A DNA stretch of 64,000 nucleotides from Lutibacter agarilyticus (lineage in GTDB: Bacteria > Bacteroidota > Bacteroidia > Flavobacteriales > Flavobacteriaceae), in assembly GCF_900188235.1 (NCBI RefSeq), contig NZ_FZNT01000009.1, forward strand, positions 62,001 through 126,000, written 5' to 3'. The notes under the pieces were generated by a model that was given only the letters and a program-made list of their open reading frames with translations, was not told the origin of the DNA and did no database searches. Below, in pieces: positions 56,704 through 64,000 of the stretch (position 1 is the first letter of the stretch; the number at the start of each line of letters is the position of its first letter). The position numbers were made by a program, and so were the translations under genes.

Positions 56704-57759
56704 TTAAAGAGAATCTCTATCAATAAAATTAAAAGGTACTTTTACCTTCCCTCGTTGATTGTTTAAAATCATATTGGCAGCAGTTTGTCCCATCACTTTA
56801 AAATCGGTAGAAATTACAGTAATTCCTAATAGCTCTTTTAAAGGGGTGTCGTTGTATGAAATAACTCCAATATCTTCACCCAGTTTATACTCAATTTCTC
56901 GTACTTGTTTTACAAGATCAACTAAATCGGCTTCTTCAATAGTAATAAATAAATCCCCTTTTTTTAACACCATGTCATCATAAATTTCATCCAGTACTTC
57001 AAAGTCAAGATTGTATTCTAAGCAAAACTTTTTAAATCCGTGTAAAATTCTTCTAGGGTATGGATAAACAGCTTTTTCATGATAAATTAAGATGATTTTC
57101 TCATATTTTTTTTGAATTTTAGGTAATGCTTCTTTAAGCGCATAATAAATATCATTTTCAAAATCTTGAACAACTTCAATAAAATTTCCATCAATTTTTT
57201 CACCAAACTTTGTGTTGTCTAATACAACTAATTTATTTCGAGGTATTTTTTTGACGGAATTGATAATATCTTCAGTGTAGCTTAAATGTTTTTGATTTTC
57301 AGTTTTAAAATGAGGCATGATTACAAAATAATCATATACAGATTTATATTTCTCTAATAAATTTAAAAACAAGTTTTCCTCACAATGATAAATATGTATA
57401 TCGGTATGTGAATTAGCTCCAATGCTTTCAATAAAATGGTTATAGGTTCTCATTTTATAGGAACTCAATTTATTCACTAAAAATAAGATATTCACTTTTG
57501 AAATTAATTTAGTTCTGGAAATGTAAAAACCCTTCCCCCGAATTGAAGTTATAATATTTCGTTCTTTAAGAATACTATAGGCCTTTTCAACAGTATCTCT
57601 AGATAAATAAAACTCTTCACTAAACATATTTATTGAAGGAATTTTTTGATCCATTGTAAAGTTTCCAACAGAAATATTATGAATAATAGAATCAATAATT
57701 TGTTGGTACTTTGGAACCCTAGAATTTTCGTCAATTTTAATAAACTTTGATAAGTCCAT
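56704..57759 (-). CDS. GntR-family regulator with LacI-type sugar-sensing domain
   Basis: 351 residues. N-terminal GntR winged helix (about 15-85; YQQIIDSIIHNISVGNFTMDQKIPSINMFSE, SRDTVEKAYSILKERNIITSIRGKGFYIS) and a periplasmic-binding-like sensor domain (about 92-351; DTPLKELLGITVISTDFKVMGQTAANMIL). This architecture is like AraR of Bacillus. It is divergent from the rha operon, so it likely controls rhamnose use (inference). A GTAC-N5-GTAC arrangement lies 88-111 nt upstream of its ATG, at 57848-57860, and may be an autoregulatory site. Confidence 0.87.
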   Translation of the reverse strand: MDLSKFIKIDENSRVPKYQQIIDSIIHNISVGNFTMDQKIPSINMFSEEFYLSRDTVEKAYSILKERNIITSIRGKGFYISRTKLISKVNILFLVNKLSSYKMRTYNHFIESIGANSHTDIHIYHCEENLFLNLLEKYKSVYDYFVIMPHFKTENQKHLSYTEDIINSVKKIPRNKLVVLDNTKFGEKIDGNFIEVVQDFENDIYYALKEALPKIQKKYEKIILIYHEKAVYPYPRRILHGFKKFCLEYNLDFEVLDEIYDDMVLKKGDLFITIEEADLVDLVKQVREIEYKLGEDIGVISYNDTPLKELLGITVISTDFKVMGQTAANMILNNQRGKVKVPFNFIDRDSL

Positions 57760-57972
57760 AATTTAGTTTTTCGAGATATAAAATAATTTACTTAGCACAA
57801 ATTTAGTAAGTTTAATAGAATAAAAGTATTAAAATGGGTAATAAATAGTACATAAAGTACACTAAACTCTTAGTTGTTCTTAAATATTCAAGTTTTGAAG
57901 TTACAATAAATTTTAGGAGTGTAGAATTAGGATTATAATTTATCATTTATTTTTTCAGTTTTAAAAAATAGA

Positions 57973-58030
57973 GCTGCTATATGGTGCACTGTGTTAGGTA
58001 GTTGGGGTGAAAAATGAGATGTATAGCAGC
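57973..58030. repeat. Inverted repeat with 40-nt G-rich loop
   Basis: Perfect arms GCTGCTATA (57973-57981) and TATAGCAGC (58022-58030). The enclosed part is G-rich compared with the surrounding AT-rich DNA, and could be a structured RNA or a looped operator. No known RNA family is recognised. Confidence 0.35.
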
Positions 58031-58195
58031 AAAAGTTTCTATTTTAGTCATGAATTTACTTATAAAATAAATTTAAATAAATAATAGTAACGCTTTATGA
58101 GTATGTTTTTGCTGTTAGTAAATTATTGATTGTCAATTATTTATTCATGTTTTTTAATTGGGGGTTTTATTTGATATTGGTAAATATTTATCATA

Positions 58196-58240
58196 CGGTA
58201 TAGTACAGGATAGAAAAACTTTAAAAGAGGTTTATTTTTG
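58196..58240 (+). promoter_or_regulatory. Locus operator-promoter, site 4 (rha operon)
   Basis: CGGTAT (degenerate half, 58196-58201), AGTA, CAGGAT (58206-58211), then 21 nt to TATTTTTG (58233-58240), a full TAnnTTTG match. The ATG is at 58279. Confidence 0.6.
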
Positions 58241-58278
58241 AATTAACTAAAAGGACTAACTAAAAAGACTAACAATAA

Positions 58279-60372
58279 ATGAAAAGTTTTAAATACGTAG
58301 ATTATTTATGGGACCAAGATCGGGCAGCTCAACTTGAAAACAATCAAGTTGATTTATTTTTATATAGATCAAATATTTTAGGTGCAGATTTAAGAATCAC
58401 TAATTATGGAGGTGGAAATACCAGTTGTAAAACAATTGAAGTAGATCCTTTAACGAATGAGGAAGTTGAAATTATGTGGGTTAAAGGTTCAGGAGGAGAT
58501 ATTGGAACTTTAAAAAGATCTGGAATTGCAGGGTTGTATACGAAGCGTTTAAGAGACTTGAAAAATGTTTATGGAGGTTTGAACGATGAAGATCGTATGG
58601 TAGGTTTGTTTAATCATTGTATTTATGATTTAGATAGTAAAGCACCTTCAATTGATACACCTTTGCATGGTTTATTACCGTTTGCACATATAGATCATTT
58701 ACATCCAGACGCATTAATAGCTGTTGCAGCTGCAGAGGATAGTGAAAAAGTAACCAAAGAAATTTGGGGAGATACTATGGGATGGGTACCTTGGCAACGT
58801 CCTGGTTTTGATTTAGGGTTGCAGTTAGAAAAATGTTTAGAAGATAATCCTGGAATTAGAGGTATTGTATTAGGATCTCATGGGTTATTTACTTGGGGAG
58901 ACACCTCTTATGAATGCTACATGAATAGTTTAGAAGTAATTGAAATGGCTTCTGAATATATTGAACAGAAAAGTAACCAAAAAGGAAGTGTTTTTGGAGG
59001 TCAAAAAATAGAAAGTTTACCAAAAGTTGCACGTTTAGAAAAAGCAGCTCAAATAATGCCGTTATTACGTGGTTTATGTTCTTCTGAAAATAGAATGATT
59101 GGACATTTTTCTGATAATGATGTGGTAATGGAATTTATAAATAGTAATGATTTAGAAAGATTAGCTCCAATGGGAACTTCTTGTCCAGATCATTTCTTAA
59201 GAACAAAAATTCAACCATTAGTTTTAACATTAAGTAAAAACGAAGATTTATCAGATTCTAATGCGATATTAAAAAAATTAACGCCGGCTTTTGAGGCGTA
59301 TAGAAAAGAATATGCAAACTATTACAATACGTGTAAAAAAGACAATAGTCCTGCAATACGAGATGCAAACCCAGTAATTATTATTTATCCTGGAGTTGGT
59401 ATGTTTAGCTTTGCTAAAAACAAACAAACTACCCGTGTTGCAAGTGAATTTTACATCAATGCTATCAATGTAATGCGAGGAGCTGAAGCAATTACTTCAT
59501 ACACTTCATTACCAAGACAAGAAGCATTTGATATTGAATATTGGTTGTTAGAAGAGGCTAAATTGTCAAGAATGCCAAAAGAGCTTCCATTATCGCGAAA
59601 AGTTGCTTTGGTAACTGGTGCGGGAGGTGGAATTGGAAAAGCAATTGCCGATAAATTAGCTGCAGAAGGAGCAAATGTTGTTTTAACTGATATTGCTGAA
59701 GATCGCTTAATTGAAGCCAATGCAACTTATAAAAGTGATGTTGCTACTTATGCCGTATGCGATGTAACTAGTACAGCATCTATCAAGGCTGCTTATGAAA
59801 AAGCAATTTTAGAATTTGGAGGCGTTGATATTGTGGTGCATAGTGCAGGTTTGGCAATTTCAAAACCATTAGAAGAAACCACCGATAAAGATTGGAATAT
59901 ATTACAAGATATTTTAGTGAAAGGTCAGTTTAATTTAGCAAAACAAGCAGTAGCTATTTTACGTAAACAAAATTTAGGTGGTGACTTTATTTCTATTGCT
60001 AGTAAAAACGGATTGGTATCTGGACCAAATAACGTAGCTTATGGTACTGCAAAAGCAGCGCAACAACATATGGCGCGTTTATTAGCAGCAGAATTAGGAG
60101 GAGATAAAATTAGAGTAAATACAGTAAATCCTGACGGAGTTATTGTTGGGAGTAAAATTTGGGAAGGTGATTGGGCTGAAGGAAGAGCTAAAGCTTACGG
60201 TATTACTGTTGAAGAGTTACCTGCTCATTACGCAAAAAGGAATTTATTAAATGAAATTATATACCCAGAAGATATTGCCAATGGCGTATTTTCTTTAGTC
60301 GCAATTTTAAATAAAACTACAGGAAACATTGTAAATGTTGATGGTGGAATGGCAAACGCATTTGTGCGTTAA
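58279..60372 (+). CDS. rhaEW: Bifunctional rhamnulose-1-phosphate aldolase / lactaldehyde dehydrogenase
   Basis: 697 residues. The N-terminal part (about 1-420) is a class II aldolase domain (NYGGGNTSCKTIEVDP, LHGLLPFAHIDHLHPDAL, GSHGLFTWGD). The C-terminal part (about 430-697) is a short-chain dehydrogenase with T446-G-A-G-G-G-I-G453 and the catalytic Y588-x3-K592. This fusion (RhaEW) is known to split L-rhamnulose 1-phosphate into dihydroxyacetone phosphate and L-lactaldehyde and oxidise the latter to lactate. It is the first gene of the rha operon and carries the shared operator. Confidence 0.92.
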   Translation: MKSFKYVDYLWDQDRAAQLENNQVDLFLYRSNILGADLRITNYGGGNTSCKTIEVDPLTNEEVEIMWVKGSGGDIGTLKRSGIAGLYTKRLRDLKNVYGGLNDEDRMVGLFNHCIYDLDSKAPSIDTPLHGLLPFAHIDHLHPDALIAVAAAEDSEKVTKEIWGDTMGWVPWQRPGFDLGLQLEKCLEDNPGIRGIVLGSHGLFTWGDTSYECYMNSLEVIEMASEYIEQKSNQKGSVFGGQKIESLPKVARLEKAAQIMPLLRGLCSSENRMIGHFSDNDVVMEFINSNDLERLAPMGTSCPDHFLRTKIQPLVLTLSKNEDLSDSNAILKKLTPAFEAYRKEYANYYNTCKKDNSPAIRDANPVIIIYPGVGMFSFAKNKQTTRVASEFYINAINVMRGAEAITSYTSLPRQEAFDIEYWLLEEAKLSRMPKELPLSRKVALVTGAGGGIGKAIADKLAAEGANVVLTDIAEDRLIEANATYKSDVATYAVCDVTSTASIKAAYEKAILEFGGVDIVVHSAGLAISKPLEETTDKDWNILQDILVKGQFNLAKQAVAILRKQNLGGDFISIASKNGLVSGPNNVAYGTAKAAQQHMARLLAAELGGDKIRVNTVNPDGVIVGSKIWEGDWAEGRAKAYGITVEELPAHYAKRNLLNEIIYPEDIANGVFSLVAILNKTTGNIVNVDGGMANAFVR

Positions 60373-60454
60373 CGTTTATATTTGAATTGCAATAAGCTAC
60401 CGTAAGCTAGTACGAAGTTTGTGGGGGTTTTTGAAACTGAAAAATATTATAAAA

Positions 60455-61735
60455 ATGAAAATACAAGAAGAACAAATTCAAATTGAAAACCAAAAGGACT
60501 TAGCATCACATGTTGAGAGTTTAGACTTTTTATCAAACAAGTTAACAAAGCAAAACTACGATGTAAATGCAATTATATCAAAATTAGCTGATTTTCAAGT
60601 AGCAATTCCAAGTTGGGCATTAGGAGCAGGTGGAACTCGTTTTGGACGTTTTTCATATTTTGGAGAGCCATCAAATTTAGAACAAAAGATTGAAGATGTA
60701 GGTATCATACATTCACTTACAAAAACTGCTGGAGCGGTTTCTTTACACATTCCTTGGGATGTGCCAGAAGATTATACAGCTATTAAAGAAGTAGCCAATT
60801 CATTAGATATTAAATTTGATGCTGTAAATTCAAATACATTTCAGGATCAAAAAAATGCAAAAGAAAGTTACAAGTACGGTTCATTAAGTAACGTAAGTCA
60901 AGCAGTTCGTGAGCAAGCAATTCAACACAACTTAGACGTTATAAATATTGGAAATAAATTAGGTTCAAAAGCATTAACAGTTTGGTTAGCAGACGGTTCT
61001 TGTTTTCCTGGTCAAAATAATTTCCAAACAGCATTTCAAAATACGCAAGATAGTTTAATTGATATTTACAAAGGTTTACCACAAGATTGGAAAATGTTAA
61101 TTGAATACAAGCCTTATGAGCCAAACTTTTACAGTACTGTAATTCAAGATTGGGGAGCTTCATTAATGTTAGCAAACGGATGTGGAGATAAAGCGTATAC
61201 ATTAGTTGATTTAGGACACCATTTACCAAACAGTAACATAGAGCAAATTGTTTCGATTTTACAATTAAAAGGTAAATTAGGAGGTTTCCACTTTAACGAT
61301 AGTAAATATGGTGATGATGATTTAACAGCAGGAAGTATTAAGCCTTATGCATTGTTCTTAATTTTTAATGAATTAGTGTATGGAATGAAAAATAATCCTC
61401 AAAATCCAGATTTAGCTTGGATGATTGATGCTAGTCATAACGTTAAAGATCCTTTAGAAGATTTAATTCAATCTTTAGAAGCAATTCAAGAATCGTACGC
61501 TAAAGCATTGTTAGTTGATCAAGATGCATTAAAAGCAGCGCAGCTAGATAATGATGTTGTAAAATGTCAAGAAATATTACAAGGAGCTTTTAGAACTGAT
61601 GTGAGACCATTGTTAGAAAAAGCACGTTTACTAAGCGGAGGTGTTTTAAACCCAATTAAAGCATACAGATCTTTAGATGTTAGAGAAGGATTAATTAGAG
61701 AAAGAGGTAAAAATACAATAGCTACAGGACTTTAA
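60455..61735 (+). CDS. rhaI: L-rhamnose isomerase (RhaI type)
   Basis: 426 residues from ATG 60455 (MKIQEEQIQIENQK). An upstream TTG at 60419 is not favoured because the extra residues have no family likeness. The TIM-barrel sugar isomerase has LGAGGTRFGRFSYFGEP, HIPWDVPEDYTAIKE and FHFNDSKYGDDDLTAGSI, typical of the Pseudomonas-type L-rhamnose isomerase. It converts L-rhamnose to L-rhamnulose. It stands between rhaEW and the kinase, which confirms the pathway. Confidence 0.9.
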   Translation: MKIQEEQIQIENQKDLASHVESLDFLSNKLTKQNYDVNAIISKLADFQVAIPSWALGAGGTRFGRFSYFGEPSNLEQKIEDVGIIHSLTKTAGAVSLHIPWDVPEDYTAIKEVANSLDIKFDAVNSNTFQDQKNAKESYKYGSLSNVSQAVREQAIQHNLDVINIGNKLGSKALTVWLADGSCFPGQNNFQTAFQNTQDSLIDIYKGLPQDWKMLIEYKPYEPNFYSTVIQDWGASLMLANGCGDKAYTLVDLGHHLPNSNIEQIVSILQLKGKLGGFHFNDSKYGDDDLTAGSIKPYALFLIFNELVYGMKNNPQNPDLAWMIDASHNVKDPLEDLIQSLEAIQESYAKALLVDQDALKAAQLDNDVVKCQEILQGAFRTDVRPLLEKARLLSGGVLNPIKAYRSLDVREGLIRERGKNTIATGL

Positions 61736-61745
61736 GATATCTGGA

Positions 61746-63122
61746 ATGAAACAAAAAGTAACCGCAGTTTTTGATATAGGGAAAACCAATAAAAAGTTTT
61801 TCTTATTTGATAAAAACTTTAAAGAAGTTCATAAAGAATACATTTCTTTTGATGAGATTGAAGATGAAGATGGGTATCCTACTGAGAATCTTCCAGCATT
61901 AAAAGAATGGTTGAAAGAAGTTTTTAACCGAATATTAGAAGCGAAAAAATATAAAGTTCAGGCAATTAATTTTTCAACGTATGGTGCTAGTTTGGTTCAT
62001 ATTGATGAACATGGCAATCCTTTAACGCCTTTGTATAATTATTTAAAACCGCTTGATCAAAATATAATTGATGATTTTTTTAGTAAATATGGACCTAAAG
62101 AAGAATTTCTGAAAACAACAGGATGTTCAGATTTAAGTATGCTAAATTCTGGTTTGCAATTGTATTGGTTGAAACATTCAAAACCTGAGGTTTACAAAAA
62201 GATTAAATATTCATTACATCTACCTCAATATTTGAGTTATATTTTTGCTAAGATTCCTTTAAGTGAGTATACAAGCATTGGTTGTCATACAGCACTTTGG
62301 GATTATGGTAAAAAAGATTACCATAGTTGGGTGTATAAAGAAGGTATTGATAAGAAATTACCACCAATAGTTTCAACAGAAACTAGTATTAATATGAATT
62401 ACAATGGTAATCGTATTAAAATTGGTGTAGGTATTCATGATAGTTCAGCAGCTTTACTTCCTTATGTAAGAAGTATCAAGAAAAAGTTTGCTTTAATTTC
62501 AACAGGTACTTGGAGTATTGTTTTTAATCCATTTACTGAAAATCCTATTTCAACAGATACTGATGACAAAGACGCGATTAATTACATGCGAATTAATGGG
62601 AAACCTGTTAAAGCATCGCGCTTGTTTCTAGGAAATGAATACAAGGTACAAATAGAGAAGTTAAGAGAGATATATGGTGTAGATAAAGATTATCACCGTA
62701 CAGTAAAATTCAATTGCGATACTTTTAAAGAAATCAATAAAGATTTCAAACATTTTTTCAAATGGGAAAGTATTGTAGATGAAGATATGCCAGAGCAATC
62801 TGATATTTCTTTTGATAATTACGATTATGCTTACCACCAATTAATGACCGAACTAGTGTTATTACAAATCAAATGTATAAAAAAAGCCATTGGAAGCGAT
62901 GCTGTTTCAAGACTTTATTTAGATGGAGGGTTTAGTGATAATGAAGTGTACACTAAGTTGTTAACACATTATTTTAGAGATAAGAAGTTAAGAACAACAA
63001 AGGCATCACTTGGTTCAGCATTAGGTGCAGCAATTTCAATATCTGATACAAAACTAAATTCAAAATTTTTAAAAGAGAATTATGCGCTTAAAAAGCACGT
63101 GCCGTTTATTATTAGCGGTTAA
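61746..63122 (+). CDS. Rhamnulokinase-type FGGY sugar kinase
   Basis: 458 residues, an FGGY kinase (AVFDIGKTNKKFFLFD for ATP phosphate binding; GVGIHDSSAALLPY with the catalytic Asp; LYLDGGFSDN near the end). Among FGGY kinases, context makes L-rhamnulose the likely substrate. It starts 10 nt after rhaI. Fuculokinase remains possible since the two activities often overlap. Confidence 0.85.
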   Translation: MKQKVTAVFDIGKTNKKFFLFDKNFKEVHKEYISFDEIEDEDGYPTENLPALKEWLKEVFNRILEAKKYKVQAINFSTYGASLVHIDEHGNPLTPLYNYLKPLDQNIIDDFFSKYGPKEEFLKTTGCSDLSMLNSGLQLYWLKHSKPEVYKKIKYSLHLPQYLSYIFAKIPLSEYTSIGCHTALWDYGKKDYHSWVYKEGIDKKLPPIVSTETSINMNYNGNRIKIGVGIHDSSAALLPYVRSIKKKFALISTGTWSIVFNPFTENPISTDTDDKDAINYMRINGKPVKASRLFLGNEYKVQIEKLREIYGVDKDYHRTVKFNCDTFKEINKDFKHFFKWESIVDEDMPEQSDISFDNYDYAYHQLMTELVLLQIKCIKKAIGSDAVSRLYLDGGFSDNEVYTKLLTHYFRDKKLRTTKASLGSALGAAISISDTKLNSKFLKENYALKKHVPFIISG

Positions 63123-63196
63123 ATAATTCTTTTAACAATACGATTATTAACATTGAAAATTTAATTTTCAAATTATTTTATTAAATATTTTTTAAA

Positions 63197-64000
63197 ATGT
63201 CTAAAAACATAAAATTAATTCACCCAAGAAATCAAATTACTGAAATCATTAGTAGAATTTATAAAAGAGGAATGACTACTACTTCAGGGGGGAATATATC
63301 TATTATTGATGATAGTGGCGATATTTGGGTAACACCATCAGCAGTAGATAAAGGATCTTTAACACCAGCCGATATTATTTGTGTTAAAAAAGATGGAACT
63401 ATTATTGGAGAACACAAACCTTCATCTGAATTTCCATTTCACAAAGCTATTTACGAAGCAAGACCTGATATTAAATCGGTGATACATGCACATCCTCCTG
63501 CATTGGTTTCATTTAGTATTGTACGCCAAATACCTAATACAAATGTAATTTCACAGGCAAAACATATTTGTGGACCAATTGGTTACGCTAAATATGAACT
63601 TCCTGGAAGTGATGAACTAGGTGAGGTTATTGCTGAAGAGTTTAAAGAAGGGTACATGGCAATTATTATGGAAAACCATGGTACTGTTTTAGGAGGTACT
63701 AGTTTAACTGATGCTTTTGAACGTTTTGAAGCTTTAGAATTTTGTGCAAGAACTATTTTATATGGTTCTCAAATAGGGAAACCTAATTATTTAACAGATT
63801 CTCAAATTGAACAATTTGAAGCACAAGTGCCAGCAAGTATTCCAGAAATGGATGTTGTTGAAACTCCATCTGATGAAGTAGAAAAAAGATTAGAGATTTG
63901 TAATATTGTTAATCGCTCATGTGAACAAGGATTAATGATTAGTTCTTACGGAACAGTTTCTATGAGATGGAAAGATAACGACTTTTTAATTACGCCTACA
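63197..64000 (+). CDS. Class II aldolase/adducin-family protein (partial)
   Basis: ATG 63197 to the window edge, 268 codons without a stop. The first domain (about 10-205) is a class II aldolase of the fuculose-phosphate aldolase type (TTSGGNISIIDDSG, SSEFPFHKAIYEARPDIKSVIHAHPPAL, ENHGTVLGG). A second similar domain begins near residue 230 (RSCEQGLMISSYGTVSMRW), so the protein is a tandem duplication. Since rhaEW already has an aldolase domain, this could act on another sugar phosphate (L-fuculose, L-ribulose or a rhamnose-pathway variant). It is co-directional, 75 nt after the kinase. Confidence 0.8.
   Translation, partial: MSKNIKLIHPRNQITEIISRIYKRGMTTTSGGNISIIDDSGDIWVTPSAVDKGSLTPADIICVKKDGTIIGEHKPSSEFPFHKAIYEARPDIKSVIHAHPPALVSFSIVRQIPNTNVISQAKHICGPIGYAKYELPGSDELGEVIAEEFKEGYMAIIMENHGTVLGGTSLTDAFERFEALEFCARTILYGSQIGKPNYLTDSQIEQFEAQVPASIPEMDVVETPSDEVEKRLEICNIVNRSCEQGLMISSYGTVSMRWKDNDFLITPT

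Larger units (their letters stand above)
57760..58278. other. Intergenic region between the GntR regulator and rha operon (519 bp)
   Basis: No gene is seen. It contains AGTACA repeated at 57847-57852 and 57856-57861 (9-nt period), a pair of perfect 9-nt inverted arms around a more G-rich stretch (57973-58030), and the rha operator-promoter (58196-58240). Confidence 0.5.

Noticed and set aside
60419-60454. Upstream TTG start for rhaI
   Set aside because: The added 12 residues have no family likeness, while ATG 60455 gives the normal length.

Overview
The window looks like chromosomal DNA of a marine member of the Flavobacteriaceae (Bacteroidota). The evidence is the very AT-rich composition, the near absence of Shine-Dalgarno sequences, promoter-like TAnnTTTG boxes, type IX secretion (T9SS) C-terminal sorting domains, families typical of this group (DUF4136, DUF4197, DUF5522), and a locus for a sulfated, rhamnose-containing algal polysaccharide. 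No rRNA, tRNA, CRISPR array, transposase or phage gene was found. The species cannot be named from the sequence.

Region by region. 1-789: start of a cytochrome c maturation gene (CcsB/ResB type), cut by the window edge. 1140-2516: tryptophanase. 2573-10342: a nitric oxide block comprising an Rrf2 regulator, NorC, NorB, the NorQ and NorD activation proteins, an RIC/ScdA-type protein with a degraded diiron site, a hemerythrin-PAS protein, and NorE and NorF. 10594-16140 (minus strand): DUF423 protein and the tRNA-dependent amidation genes gatC, gatA and a gatB-aspS fusion. 16392-27675: housekeeping and catabolism, with RecQ, an Lrp regulator, an IcmF-type fused acyl-CoA mutase that carries a palindromic repeat in its reading frame, PurU, urocanate hydratase and small envelope proteins. 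27782-34268: a BtuF-like protein, a 67-copy heptamer array running into the 3' end of pyrF, a lone DppB-type permease, tpiA, prmA, a lactonase-type propeller and clpS. 34459-38649: a lipoprotein and, on the minus strand, a three-gene biotin-dependent acyl-CoA carboxylase. 39060-39371: a small CBM48-like protein.

40317-64000 is a polysaccharide utilisation locus whose enzyme set fits ulvan. It has a sulfatase-GH78 rhamnosidase fusion, a secreted BNR-type propeller with CBM6 and a T9SS tail (probable lyase), a heparinase II/III-type lyase, GH43, GH3 and GH105 enzymes, a small T9SS-secreted protein, a second S1 sulfatase and a GntR-type regulator. These are followed by a rhamnose catabolic operon: bifunctional aldolase/dehydrogenase RhaEW, rhamnose isomerase, a kinase and a class II aldolase cut by the window end. 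Extracellular lyases and surface or periplasmic sulfatases and glycosidases would release rhamnose, xylose and unsaturated uronate, and the rha operon would take rhamnose to dihydroxyacetone phosphate and lactate. No SusC/SusD pair lies in the window.

The strongest unexplained signal is regulatory. Four transcription units of this locus are preceded by a direct repeat CAGGAT-AGTR-CAGGAT (upstream half degenerate in two cases). In all four, the downstream half ends exactly 21 nt before a TAnnTTTR-like -7 box. This suggests one activator acting on the whole locus. Other points of interest are the GatB-AspRS fusion, the RIC-like protein that has lost four of seven expected iron ligands, the repeat inserted in icmF, and two terminators that share the same inserted core between different stems.
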